Source: Megalobrama amblycephala (lineage: Eukaryota > Chordata > Actinopteri > Cypriniformes > Xenocyprididae). Taken from it: DNA of 64,000 nucleotides. The stretch lies in contig NC_063044.1 in the NCBI RefSeq assembly GCF_018812025.1, positions 41,051,243-41,115,242 of the forward strand, given 5' to 3'. A program made the translations under genes and the position numbers. Of the stretch, positions 20,784 to 34,240 are shown piece after piece; position 1 is the stretch's first letter, and every line of letters begins with the position of its first letter. The notes beneath the pieces were generated by a model. It had not been told where the DNA came from, did not search any database, and saw only the letters and a program-made list of their open reading frames with translations.

Positions 20784-23700
20784 TTTCTGTCTTATTCAGT
20801 TTTGTATTGTTATTGTTTTGAACATACAGTTTTTTGTTCTTACTGCTTACACACAAAATCCTTACTTGTGACACAATTTCTGAAACCTGACACTCAAACA
20901 GCAGAACCACACACCAAATCTACAAAACCATACACTAATTCTCGGCCTTTGACTTGGTTTTCAATTTAATGAAACACTTTTTGCAAAACACAACACACAA
21001 TTCTCATGTAACACACAAACATTAAATATCTTGATTTCTTTTTTCAAACACAACCATTGTTTCTGTCCTACTTCACATGCATAGTTGATGTCTTTCTTTT
21101 CTTTCGTACTGTGTAGTACTGTATTGACAACCACAAATGCATACAGTAAAAACAATAAATAGTTTGGTTTCAATCTTGTTTTTGTGTTTACTGTGAATTT
21201 TTCAACATCTCTCTGCCAATTACTTTCAATCTTGAACAGAAATGTACATAGGAACTCATGAAAGAAGAGCTTTAGGTTTTGAATAACTGTGTGTATATGA
21301 TATATCAAAAAAAAAAAAAAATAGAATATTATGGCAAAGGTGTTTGCAACGTAAGACAAATGTTTGCTTTTGAGATGTGTTTGTGATATTTTGAATGCAG
21401 TGCTTCATTTTGCAAGAGATGTGAGGCATTTTAAATTTTGTGTGTGCAATTCTTGGATTTGTGTGTTTCAGTCTGACTGCTCTGATCAAATTTTGCATGG
21501 TTTATGTAACTCTCATGGCACGTAAAATGTAAACATCAGACATTGCTATATAGGAAACATGCTGAAAATTGCTGAAGAGACATGGGCTCGCAGAATGACA
21601 ATATAACAGAGACATGATTTGAAACCTGCAGAGATGACAGTGTGGAATATGTCGCTCAGACCAGCCAGAGTTGGTGTATGCCTACCAACTCAACGTCTTT
21701 GCCAATGCAGATATTCCAGAAAATGAAAGAGTGGCATGGACACACAAATCGTATCTGAACAGTTGCGATACACAATGTGGACATAAATAATTTTAGGTAA
21801 GATTCAAATTGGATACAAAACAAAACCAGATTCGGAATGACAATGTGAATATAGTCTAAGGAAAACTCAGGGCTTAAATACACAAGGGAAGATAATCAAA
21901 AGAAGAAGAAAACCATGGAAACAAACAAGAAACTAGAACTCAGGCAAACAGGAACAGGCAAAACCAAACTAAAACACAATGAAACCAAACATAACATTTA
22001 CACTGTGGCATATATCGAGTTTATACAGTGATGTGTTGTAGACAGATTTGTCTCTTTAGTTCTAGCGATCAAAGAGAGGATGGACATTTGCCATGTAAAA
22101 CCAATTTCTGATTCACGAAAGCCTGACTTTCAAAATGATAAAGGTTTAAAGAAGCAAACTTTAATATTTAGGCTTGCCTTTTCTGTATCCAAGGTCTTTC
22201 CACTTTTTTAATTGTCAATCTTAAAGCTACAATCTTTTGTGAACTTGCAATGAATGTCTTCTAATTTTTTTTCTATGAGCAAATGAAAGACTATCTATTT
22301 TGAGAGAATCCATCTTTTTTATTTTATAAATGGAAATATAAGTCTAAGGCTGATGTCCTCACTTTGCATGTGCAATGTGCATATTGAAATGCCTCTATTA
22401 TTTAACGGGGGAATTTGCACAACACTTCAGCAGTTGCATATTATGAAAGCAGGAAATCAATGACAAATGACTTCTAGAGCTGATCTTCAATGGCAGCAGT
22501 TTATTAGCAGTCTGATCTCTTCACTCACTTTGAAAGTAATAAAAATAATTGCTACGTGTCTCCTTGGCTTGAACTTAACTGATTTAAAGAACCATAGGAC
22601 ATAATCAACTTCTTGATCTAAGATGTTACTTTAACAGCAGAAACATGCATCTAAAACTGGATAACTGAAGCATTTCTGGCCATTTATGAGATCAGAGGGG
22701 GAAAAAAACACATGAAGCATTGCAGTAGAGTTTCAGGGAGGTCCATGCAATAGTTGGCTGTATTTGATTGACAGTTTGACAAGTCAAGTGACAGCAGTTG
22801 TCACAAATGGTGTGTGTGTTTATGGCCTGTATACAGTATTGCTCTCTGAACCGCTGAATGAGGGGCTGCATATCTGTTGGAACTCGAACAAAAAGCACTA
22901 CTGATGAAGCTGTCATCAAACAGCACATTGGCAGGACCAGTAGATTATTAGGCCAACATGGGCTTGAAGAACCTCTTATATGATTAATGTTTTTAGGGAA
23001 AAAAAATGTATAAATAAAAGTCAGGTGCAACCAACATGCATTAATAAACATAAAATAACCTGGAAATCTTTTATGATTGTGTGTCAAGGTCATAGGCTAT
23101 CTCTTAAAATATGAAATTATCATTGTTATATATTTTTATTATATAAGGTTATAAAATGTCATATGGTACAACCCCATATGAGTTGATAATTCTTATTTGT
23201 TAAAAAAAAGAAAGAAAATTCAAAAAAATATATTAAGATTAAGTCTTCTATTTTTTAAATGAATTACTTTATAGGTTATTAAGATCTAGCATATTCTTCA
23301 GAAAACGTGACTATACTGTAGGCTACCACCATTTTTGTGAACATACAGCAGCTTACATACAATTAGCTGCAGTTTCTGCCTGAAACACTGAACAACAGTG
23401 GCAGTAAAACAACATCTTATTATTACTAGTGCAGATTATCGATTAATAATGACTTTTAGCACTGCTTCTTGCACAATAAGACCTCAAAACAGTTTTACCA
23501 TAGTGCATGGTTTATAAGCTAATATTTTAAGTCACATAACCTCCATATAACTATAGGCCTGTATTTTTTCTGCTTTAATAAATTTGATCAGTAGCCGCCT
23601 TATTTCTACACCCCATGACGCATTGTAAACAGTCAGTGAAAGACTCACTCTATGAAAGCAATAATGCGTTAAAAAAAAAAAAAAAAAAAAAACTGGGTAC

Positions 23701-26290
23701 GATGACATTATTCTACTCACTCTTCAACCAACAAACATCAACAAGATACTTTCAACAGGCCATGAAAAAGCGCGATTCTTCCACAGCAATAACGGACGGG
23801 TTAAATATTACTATAGTGATATATCTGTATTATGTAATATACGTTGCCTTAATAAAACATGTTCATGAACTTCAGCATTGCGTGATACTATTTAAAAGTA
23901 ATTTCCATAATTTTTACAGATAATACATTTTATTGTGAAAACAAACCTGGAAAGAGACGTGATGAGGAGAAAAATGTGCATTGTGCATTCCAGTGAATTA
24001 TTAATGGGATATATCGTAAATTATATCAGGAGAACAGACCACAAATGTGCAGTATAGCCTATGTTGTCCTTCATACAATTACTGTGGGATACTAAAGAAG
24101 ATAATCATGAGGATAGAAAGCAGCGACTGAAAAGAGCTCTTTCCATAGATATTCTTGTTATAACATGTTACGTTTAAATACCAAGCGTTACGTAATTCTC
24201 ATGATGTCTGAAAATAAAACATGAACGAAAAACTGACAGCTCATTCAGTCAAACTGACGAATAAGCTTTATTTGTAGGACAACCTTATAATTTGAAACGA
24301 TTCATTTCAGTCTTTTTAAATGGAAGTTCCCCAAACCAGAAGTGCCACCCATAATTTGAAACACAGTAGGCGAGTCAGGAATAAAGTGGATAGTACCACT
24401 AAGCGTACATTTCATTTCCTAACTGCTGTGAAACGTGCAGGAACCAATGTAATGAAATGGTGCCACAGTCACACCCTTTGGCGGCATAAATTGAACTCTC
24501 TTTTAGCAGGACATTTCACTTATGCGCAATTTCATGAAAAAATTAAAATTTTTTCATAAGACAGCATGTCATTTTACTTGAGAAAATGAGATCCAGGCAG
24601 TCCAGCAATGATTATGTCAGAGATTAAATTTGAATAAGGAATAACAAATTGTATCTAATAGATGAAGATCAGAATATACAGAAAGAACAATAATTAAGAC
24701 ATTTGCAGATAGAAGAGAAGAAGCAGAAGAGCAAAGGAGAGCAAAGGAAAAGCAAAGGAAAAAGCTAAACTATCAACGACTCAGTCCATTTTATACCATG
24801 AGCCTAGGGAAATTTACATCCCACTCAAACTTATGTTTTGTTCTAATAAGAAAAGGTCAAATGGATTCACTCATTATGTCATAGACTGGTCAGATGTCAA
24901 AAATAGATGAAAATAGATACAGGGGATGTTTTGACCCCCTTAAGGGAATTTCGCTGATCTTACATTATTACATGTCAGCAGAAATAATACGAAAACATCA
25001 CTTCTGCAGTACTTGGTATACGTCTAATATCTAACCACAAACGTGTCAACAGGACCTGTCACATTGGAACACTTGAAGAACAACTGAATATAACAAGCAT
25101 ACATACTCTTAAATATAAAATAAGAATAACCATATGGGTACAATAGAAAGTAAATACTTGAAAATATGATGAGAATTAATATATGGATCAGGAGTACATA
25201 TGAAATCAAAAGTCATATTGATACATCATAAGCCATAAATGATTAACATAAATATGAATAAAATGCATAAATATGAATATTGACCATTTTGGATCCACCA
25301 GCGTCAATAAATGTAAACTTTTTTTCTGAAAATGGTATACAAAATACATACATGGTATTCTCAAAACCATGTAAAACCAGCATGAATGAAACTCTTATTT
25401 GTCACTGATCTGCAAGATTTTCCCCACATGAGGATTTGACTTGGATGTCAGTGAACAGAAGACCTCACCTGACCCTAATTCCAGCATCTCATGCTCAGTG
25501 TCTTGACATGAATCACATCTCAGAACGACCACCTCCCCTTACAGCAGCGCTGATCTGTTTGAGGCGCCATAATGTGTCCTGCTGGTAGTGTGTGATGAGG
25601 CTCAACTAAAAACCACCACTGGGTCAACAGTGTAATTATAGATGTAAATACAGAAATCAATTACAGATGTATGTAATTATAATAATTTAAGTACAATGTA
25701 AAACATGCAAGTGCATTGTATCAAATAATGTTAGGTAAAGACACCTAATATAAAGTGGGGCCACTTTATTTCATATGAAGTTTTATTTAAATTACAATAG
25801 ATGGCACACCCAAGGTCTTCATTCACCTTGTCACAGTCATTACCAGAGAGCAGCTGTGGTGTCTGCGTATGATGAATTGACGCACATATGTCCAGTTGCA
25901 CGTAACGTACAAGGTTTCTCTTCTGATTGTTTTCTGATTGCTCTTTCACAGTTTCTTTCACAGTCTGTGGCATATGACGTAAAGGCATTGACAGCCATTT
26001 ATAAGCAAGGCAGGATCAGGCACTTTCATTATTATTACAAAAGTAACTGCAGGCCTCTTTCCTAGGAGATCATGCTGCAACTCTACCAGAGCGGCGTAAT
26101 TGATAACCTTTGAATACCAGGTCAGTCCCAAGAGGGATTGCATAATGGATGTATCTTGAGGAGGAGGAACATCTCTGACTGGTCAAGGTCTGTGTGAAGG
26201 CCAGGAGGAATAGCAGCACATCAGAGATTGTATGTTGTTCTTTCTGAAGTGGTACTCTGACTCTTCCATCTTGAGTATCAGTCCACTCTC
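20784..26290. other. Gene-poor AT-rich stretch
   Basis: There are no supported exons. Minus-strand frames at 20961-21498 and 22692-23093 are low-complexity or lack domains. Poly-A runs occur near 21306 and 23670. I see no transposon ends with matching flanks. Confidence 0.4.
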
Positions 26291-26295
26291 ATGTA

Positions 26296-26520
26296 AAAGT
26301 CACCTTTATTTATAGCGCTTCATGCGATACAGTTTGTTTCCAAGCAGCTTTACAGTGATAATAGGAAAATGATTCAATGATGCAACAGCTCTAAAAGAAA
26401 ATAGTGACATTGTTCGGCTGATGTCAGTTTAGTGTTGAGTCAGTTCCGTTATAAAGATCGTCAATTATTAAATTAGTTCATTTAATCTATAAAGCAGAAA
26501 ACATTTATACCATCATCCCG
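26296..26520. repeat. Probable dispersed fish repeat fragment
   Basis: The segment starts AAGTCACCTTTATTTATAGC and continues with a GTTTGTTTCCAAGCAGCTTT-like block. This composition recurs widely in cyprinid DNA in my recollection. No ends or target duplication are visible here. Confidence 0.35.
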
Positions 26521-28720
26521 CTCAGTTCAATTCTCCTCCAATAGTGTCAGTGCGGTCAAATTAGTAATATTGTTGAATATTAAGTGAATATGAATTAAAA
26601 GACTTACAATACATGTAGTTCATACATGTTCCGGGAACAGAGAAACAGAATCAGAAGCAACACCATAGAAAAGTAAATGGGAAAAAAACTAAAACTGAAA
26701 CCATAATTTTTTATTTTTTATTTTTTTTAAATAAATTTTTATAATGAAATATAAGAAAACTTAAACTTATTTTATTTCAGATAGTTGCCGAGGCAATATT
26801 TCTCATTTTCATGTAGTTTAACTTGATGTTGTCACCAATGGGTTGCAAAATGGCGGAAATCAAAGAGCTGGATCTGTTCGCATATTTTTTTTTAATCAAA
26901 TCAACTCAGGAACACACTTCTCAGACAACCAAAAACATGATAAATAGAACAACCACAATTCAGAGACAAGATCTGTCAAAGACTGTAGACACAAGGCTAT
27001 ATATACTGTACGCAGGGAACACTAGGTAGTGAACGAGATACTTAACAAGGCACAGGTGTAACTCATGATGGCAAATCAAAAACCATGGCAACAGAAGAAT
27101 ATGAACAAAGAAAACACAGGAAACTGAACTGAGAACAGCGCAAAACTAAGGGGCTGTTTACGCGACACCATTTTCAACTAAAAACTGAAACATTTTTATG
27201 TGTTTTGGCTGTTCATTTACATGACAATTGATAATGCAAACCTTTGAAAACATGTTTAAGCGTGCATGTATTTGAAAACGATAATGAAAAAGTTGTTGTC
27301 ACTGTGTGAACTACAAAAACGTGAAATTGTGAAAACTGTGACATTAAAAATGACAAAAACACAACAAAACTACTTACTTAAAATGACAACCGAGAATATA
27401 ATAGAAATAAATAATCAAATAAAATAGTATCTCAGTGATACTAAAATAACTCTAGCCCCCAGTACTCCTCATTTTGGACTAGTTTGAAAGCGGATCCACA
27501 GAAACAACTCACTTTGTAGTGGCATTTAGCTTTCTGGTCTCACAATGTCATAAAATGCCCATGAGACATTGTGCCTGTATGCATTCAAGCGATATATTGA
27601 CCAGCCCTTAGCAGTACAGCCCTTAAGTTGAAATTTGCTTGAATTAGCCACCGTATTTCACTTATTTGTAAAGCATATTTCACACTCATATTTTCATTTA
27701 TCTTTTGTGAAATCATAAAACTCAGTGTATCTTAACTAGGAAAACACTTCAAAGTAATAATACCATTGATATTTCTGAATAGTTTTTATCTTTATTAGCA
27801 CTAGCTATTTAAACTTTTATGAAGGAACCCCAAATATGATAAGCAGCTTGTGAAGGACTTGCTCTTAAAATATAAAGGCAATTATATTTTAAGACTCATT
27901 TATAATGTGTTGTGAATGTGTGTGTGTGTTGTTGTTTTTTTAATAAATAATTGGTATTTATGTTATTGTAATAATTATTTGGAAAATATTATAAATAATG
28001 AAAAAAATAATAATTCAAATTTATATGTATACAATATTGTTTGTTTCATTTTATTTATTTTACACCTTTTTACTGAAATTTTCTGTAGACCCACTTAATG
28101 TCCCCTGGTGTAGCAATAGCCAACAATACACTGTATGGGTCAAAATTATAAATTTTTATTTTATGACAAAAATTATTAAGATAACCCATTTGTGCTCAAA
28201 TGTTTCTGAATGATTTCATGCATATATTCATGTTAATAATGTCCTATGTGAACATGTTCTGCATTTATTTATTTTTTCTTGAAAATCACATTTGAATGTG
28301 TGGCAACTATAGTTGCCGATGGGCAAATATGTCGTATGCATCCCCTCAATGTAAAATTTAAATAGGAGGAGAACATTTGGCATCTAACTCAAAATAACTG
28401 CTTTCAACTGTTCAATCTTTATTCATAAACAGATTTATTATGTATAAAAGTCGAAGAACATTCAATATGAAAAATACCCCAAAAGGCTGCATCTAGCTTA
28501 TAATCTCTTGAATATGAAAAAACTTAAAGTGGTGGAACAATGTGCAGAACAAAGTACAGCCATTAAGTTTAAGTATGTATCAAAAAGTGAAAATAAAATG
28601 AAAATAAAAAAATAAATAGAATTAAGAAAGATTACATGGGACATGGGGGTGGGACAGTAGAGCTGTCTTATCTCCTCCTTTTGACAGATTTATTAATTTT
28701 ATTCTATTTATAGAGATGTC
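26521..28720. other. AT-rich stretch, one possible MITE half
   Basis: A GGGGCTGTTTACGCGACACC segment at 27152-27171 followed by TTTTCAACTAAAAACTGA resembles the end of a fish MITE. No matching right end was found. The rest is low-complexity AT-rich DNA with no supported gene. Confidence 0.35.
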
Positions 28721-28737
28721 AGTTAAAGGGTGAATTT

Positions 28738-29209
28738 AATGCTGGGTTAAAAACAACCCAAAAAGTTGGGTAAAATGGACAAACCAAGCAGTTGGGTTGT
28801 TTTAACCCAGTGATTGGGTTAAATGTTATATTTAACTCAATATTGTTTAAAAATTACTGCATTGCTTGTTTAAAATGAACCCAAAGTATGTTCGAAATTA
28901 ACCTTTATAAGTTTAATAAATGAGCATTTATTAATAAGTTAAATGAATAATAATTAAACAATAGACATTTATTAAATTGTTTATTAATAAATGTTCACCT
29001 TTTGATTATTATTGTTACCTCAAGTAATTATGTCTGATTTTTAATTTCCAACCTATTTTGGGTTAATTTTAAGTCAGCCATATAGTAATTTTTAAATAAA
29101 ACTGCCCAGCACGTTGGGCAAACATTTAACCCAACTGCTGGGTTAAAACAGCCCATGTCCATTTTCAACCCAAGTTGGGTTGTTTTTAACCCAGCATTTT
29201 TTAAAGTGT
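28738..29209. repeat. MITE with GCTGGGTTAAAAACAACCC ends
   Basis: The left AATGCTGGGTTAAAAACAAC and right complement (ending CAGCATT near 29197) form inverted repeats. They continue inward through GTTGGGTTGTTTTAACCC and GTCCATTTT blocks, so the arms exceed 100 bases. The right tip extends as TTTTTTAAAGTG before TA, and the left tip is degenerate. The element is non-coding. Confidence 0.75.
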
Positions 29210-31180
29210 ATGTTTTAGGTGGGATATTATGAAAGCAAAAAGCACTAAACAAGACCAATAACCTTGATTTATTAACCCATTAAACACAGTATACCCCATT
29301 TCCCCATGATATATATACTTACAAGTCATTTGCCCACTGGCAACAGCCTCATGTGACAGTAAGGAAGTGAATACCTTTTTTTTTGTTCTTGAAATCCTTT
29401 ATTTGGTTGTTTTCCTGCATGTCATTGAGACATAAAACATGGAAAACATCTAGAAAAATACTTACAAAAGGAAAATGACACTGCGGCAACTATAGTTGCC
29501 GGTGGGCTAAAATGGGTTAAGTAAAGATTATGTTCCATGAAGATATTTTGTAAATTTCCTACCTATCAAAAATGTATTTTTATAAGTAATATGCATTGCT
29601 AAGGACTTCATTTGGAAGGTGATTTTCTCAATATTTTGATTGTTTTGCACCCTCAGATTCCAGATTTCCAGGCCAAATAGTGTCTTATCCTAACAAACCA
29701 TACATCAATGGAAAGCTTATTTCAGCTTTCATATGATGTATAAATGCATCAATTTTTTAAAAAATTGACCCTTATGACTGGTTTTATGGTTTGTTTATTT
29801 TTCCCCTAATGGGCATAAAAAGCACATTTACTGCAGAGTATTTGTTACACTTGTGTTGTGCAAGGATGTTGCAGGAGCTCCAAAAGAATAAATTGTTCCA
29901 TCTACATTTATTTTTCAATAATTAGTCTGTGCAAAAGATTGAGAAGCTCTAATAGCCCCCATGGGATGTAGGCTCTGTTACGTAAATCATTGATCCAGGC
30001 ACTTGTATTTTCCATAATTAATTCTCTGTAGTTCTCCAAGCGAAAACATGACATCTCACCACAATTATTTCGAGCAGAAAGACTGGTCTGATGTATTAGT
30101 ATTTAAAACATTACTTGAGGAAATGTTATGCTTGTCTTTCACCGTATCCTGTGGTCTCCTAGCAGCTGAGAGCATGAGTTCTCCATGTGCTCATATCATT
30201 GATCCCTTCTACACTGGGTTAGTGGCCTTGCATCAATCAGAAACCTTCCCTGACTCCCCTGCAATGAGACAACAGCAGCATCAATGCTGCAAAAGCACTA
30301 AAATGGATGTATTTTTCCTAATGCGTAGACTAGCTAATCAATTCACAAGATCACTGCTGGTCCTTTGCTGAACGACAAGGAAGATGAGATTGATTTTAGG
30401 CTTGTTATATGCACAACAGAGAGCTGATCCATGAAAAGTAAAGCATGAACCAAACAGAATTACTCTATTATTACAGTTCAGTAGTCTCGTCTTGTTAATC
30501 AATCAGAGATTCAGTCATTAGCACATGGTTATGAATAGAATAAGGCCCAGTTCTTGATGTGGTGCACCCCGGCTACATAATTAACACATAATTTCCCAAA
30601 TGAATTAATGAGCAGGGATTATTTAATAATTCAGACAGAAATGAAATTTCTGGCATTTGCAGATAGAAAGAACAATGCTTAGTGCAGGCTATAGTACTAT
30701 TGCTTTAGGGCTGAAAAGCACACTTTTTTTTTTAAAGGTTATTAAATTGTTTTGTAGCCAACAAAAACAGATCTGAGAGGACAGACAACTAAGAAGGGAT
30801 TTTCAATATATATATCTATATATCTCATCTTGATTTATATCTAAAAAGCATGATACAAGTATTTGAATTGGTGCTAGCTGATGGAGAGTGTCAAAGACAC
30901 TCATTTCTGAGCAGGAAATAATTAGCAATCATTGGTGATTCAGGTCAAGAGTACAGGCTCCTTAATTTGTGGAGAAATTATACAGGTCAAAGAGGGTCAG
31001 CGAAAGGTCATGATAGTGCACATTAAAAATTTTAATATAAAAACACAGCCACCAATGGCAATCATCAGGGTCCAAGCACCAATGGCTCACAGTATGTGTT
31101 TTTATGGCAAAGTCAGTTTCCACTGATAGTTAGGGTTTGATGAAACAGCTTTCAAAAAGACATAATTTAAAAAATTTAAA
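29210..31180. other. Mostly unique-looking non-coding DNA
   Basis: No exon or transposon end is supported. The part at 29990-30650 is less repetitive and more balanced in base composition than its surroundings, so conserved non-coding sequence is possible but untested. Confidence 0.35.
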
Positions 31181-31189
31181 AAAACAGCC

Positions 31190-31556
31190 GTTCAAATGGA
31201 ACGACCTGGAACACAACAAACCGACACAGATTAACCAGTGGCGACGAAAGCAGACTGCTCGGTTGGCTCACGTCGGCAGCATCTTGGTCCAAATTTGCCC
31301 CAACACACCAAATCGACGCTCGACAGCCGACGGCCAAATAGCACGTCCAGCAGGTGGCAGTAGCTGAACAGCCAATCAGAATGATCAGATGGCCCGATTC
31401 AACATGTCGAATCGGCCGAAAAAAAGCAGACGAGGACCAGCTTCAGCCGACGGTGCGGAACACACTGAGAAAACTTAGTCGACCGACAAATAAAAACTGC
31501 TTGACGGCCGACCGTCGGCTTGCTGTGTTGTGGACAACATTGGTATTGCAGTTTTT
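31190..31556. repeat. CpG-rich MITE-like element
   Basis: Many CGAC, GTCG and CCGAC words stand out against AT-rich flanks. The left part (GGAACACAACAAACCGAC, from about 31208) and the right part, read inverted (GTTGTCCACAACACAGCAAG and CCGACGG), are roughly complementary. The reading frame across it has no domain. Confidence 0.4.
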
Positions 31557-32069
31557 TATCTGTCATTCACATTTGAGTAGCCTATACACTTCATATACAA
31601 AAATAAAACAAGATATAGGCTATATTTTGTACTGATGCAAGGATTTGAAGAAAATAAGAATTTTGATGCTAGCAACTGATGTAGGTTATTCAGATTTGCG
31701 TATTGTATTGCCACAGAGCTGCAAATAACAAATGCTTGGACAAATACAATAATATATAGGCTTAGTAATATTGTATTTATAAATAAAGTAATAAACAGGG
31801 CTTTATGTTTTTCAGGTACAATAAGTCTAACAGTAGCATTAAAGTAGGCAAATTACAGAAATTTAATAGCCTAATGAACTCTGAATAGGCTTCAAAGTAC
31901 AAATTGCATTTACATTAGTTAAAGCTACTAGTAATTCAGTCAAGAGAGTGATTTTCTGTCACTTTAAGAACTACGATATGGACACACATCTGATTTTTGA
32001 TGCGCGAACAAAGCGCTTGATAGGGAGTGCACGAACCTGCACAACTATACACCACCAACACGACTGAGA
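31557..32069. other. AT-rich non-coding stretch
   Basis: Nothing supported is seen between the CpG-rich repeat and the pim-like pseudogene. Confidence 0.35.
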
Positions 32070-32071
32070 AA

Positions 32072-33843
32072 CATCCTCATCACCATCGGCTTGATGAGAC
32101 GCCTGTTGGTGCTGAAGAGATTGATGGAGAGAGAGAGGAGAAAAAGGGCAATAAGAGCTTATGGAAGTGGCTTGCTCTTCACTTCCCTTGAAGCAGGGCT
32201 GCCAAATACGACCTGGTTCAGGCTGAGAAGGACTTCAAGAGTGAGGTTGCGTGTATCAGAAATGTATCAATCACATGAAAAAAATCAAAAATATGAACGT
32301 CATTATGATACAAGCAGTGATTAATGGCTTATTCGGTAAGTCAAAAATGCCCTTAAATAAACAACCTCTCTAATTTGATTTATTTTAAAGGTGCCCTAGA
32401 TTCAAAAATTGAATTTACCTTGGCATAGTTAAATAACAAGAGTTCAGTACATGGAAATGACATACAGTGAATCTCAAACTCCATTGTCTCCTCCTTCTTA
32501 TATAAATCTCATTTGTTTAAAAGACCTCCGAAGAACAGACAAATCTCAACATAACACCGACTGTTACGTAACAGTCGGGATCATTAATATGTACGCCCCC
32601 AATATTTGCATATGCCAGCTCATGTTCAAGGCATTACACAAGGGCAGCCAGTATTAACGTCTGGATCTGTGCACAGCTGAATCATCAGACTAGGTAAGCA
32701 AGCAAGAACAATAGCGAAAAATGGCAGATGGAGCGATAATAACTGACATGATCCATGATATCATGATATTTTTAGTGATATTTGTAAATTGTCTTTCTAA
32801 ATGTTTCGTTAGCATGTTGCTAATGTACTGTTAAATGTGGTTAAATTTACCATAGTTTATTACTGTATTCACAGAGACAAGAGCCGTCACTATTTTCATT
32901 TTTAAACACTTGCAGTCTGTATAATTCATAAACACAACTTCATTCTTTATAAATCTCTCCAACAGTGTAGCATTAGCCGTTAGCCACAGAACACTATCAA
33001 ACTCATTCAGAATCAGTGTAAACATCAAAATAAACACTGTACTTACGCGATTAGACATGCTGCATTACGAACACTTTGTAAAGATCCATTTTGAGGGTTA
33101 TATTAGCTGTTTGAACTTTTTTTATGTTGTTTAAGGCAAGCGCAAGCTCTTGGGGCATGGAGCACGAGATTTAAAGGGCCACACACCCTGAATCGGCCCA
33201 TTTCTAATTATGCCCCAAAATAGGCAGTTAAAAAAATGAATTAAAAAAAAAAAATCTATGGGGTATTTTGAGCTGAAACTTCACAGACACATTCAGGGGA
33301 CACCTTAGACTTATATTACATCTTTTAAAAAAAGTTCTAGGGGACCTTTAAGAGTTACAACTTCTGAAGTCCCCCCTGCTGCTCAGAAACAGCTATAGCA
33401 GGATGTCCTGGACAAGGGTAAGAATCCACGAGTAGCCTAGTAGAAAAAGTTATAAAATGTGAAATAAATATAGGCTAATATTTTATACATACATACTTTG
33501 TTTATCTTTTAATAGACATTTGCAGCCGTTATATAGTTGGCCAAAAGATGGCTGAAGGAAGATTTGGCTTTGTGTTTGAAGTGACGATGCAAGTATTTTT
33601 AATTTTTTTTTTTTTTTTACCTAGAAAACCTTCCTTATCTGTTCAGGTGATTCAGGTGATTCACGCCGCTAACATTTGCTGTGAGCGCAGGGTCTTCCAT
33701 CGTGTCATCGACCCAAAGAACCTGCTGGTGAACCAGGACACCATGGAGGTCAAATTGATTGACTTTGGGTGCGGTGTGCTCATGAAGAAATCTGCCTACA
33801 AAGACATCTACTATCATCTGCCGTCTCTCACACTTCAAAATAA
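32072..33843 (+). pseudogene. pim-like serine/threonine kinase pseudogene
   Basis: Segments of a fish pim-like kinase occur in order. At 32072-32251 one frame reads DETPVGAEEIDGE, SLWKWL, a TGA at 32189-32191, then AKYDLVQAEKDFKSEV, the N-terminal region of such kinases. At 33548-33583 the glycine loop appears as AEGRFGFVF. At 33650-33843 the same frame has IHAANICCERRVFHRV, NLLVN, KLIDFG (DFG retained, near 33761) and KKSAYK. The HRD catalytic aspartate is valine. Most of the N-lobe (including the ATP-binding lysine) and everything after the activation segment is missing. A TTAA element (32385-33351) separates the first segment from the rest. A short TSEVPPAAQKQ stretch near 33360 with a stop may be another exon remnant. 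Pim genes are strongly expanded in fish, so this is probably a dead duplicate. Confidence 0.72.
32385..33351 (+). mobile_element. ~960-bp TTAA element, copy 1
   Basis: It has TTAA at both ends (32385-32388, 33348-33351) with AGGTGCCCTAGA and the imperfect complement TCTAGGGGACCT. It is homologous in opposite orientation to 38284-39245. No transposase is encoded. Short internal frames differ between copies mainly by amino-acid-changing substitutions, so they are not taken as genes. Confidence 0.8.
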
Positions 33844-33851
33844 ATACAATT

Positions 33852-34240
33852 AATCAACAGATTTGAGATATTTAAAAACTATTCACTGCATTCAGAAGGT
33901 TTGTCATTAGGGGTCACATTCAAAAATATATCAGGTGTCCACAACAATTAAATGAATCTAAATTTATGTGCTAGCATTTGTGTATTTTGTGCCAATCAGA
34001 TGAGTAAAAAAAAAGTTTTTTTTTTTTTTTTTGAAAATAATATTAATTGACAAAATGTTATACATGTTAATAAAACATTTGTAGTGCTTGATACAGATAA
34101 GAATTTGATGTGTATTTACTGATACACAGCCATTGGCAAAAATGTAAATGTAATTATTATAGCACCTCCTTGTGGCGGATTTTGACAAAATTTTCATTTG
34201 GCTCTATGTACAAACATGTCAAAAGCATATCATTAAAAAC
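33852..34240. other. Non-coding spacer
   Basis: AT-rich sequence with a poly-T run at about 34016-34032. Nothing else is seen. Confidence 0.35.

Noticed and set aside
20961..21498. Two overlapping minus-strand frames rich in Phe/Lys
   Set aside because: The sequence is low-complexity and includes a poly-A tract. There is no protein family similarity.
22692..23093. Minus-strand frame of 133 codons
   Set aside because: It has no domain, no convincing splice partners and AT-driven composition.
30048..30371. Plus-strand frame of 107 codons
   Set aside because: No domain was recognised. The surrounding unique-looking DNA has no splice-linked exons that I can support.
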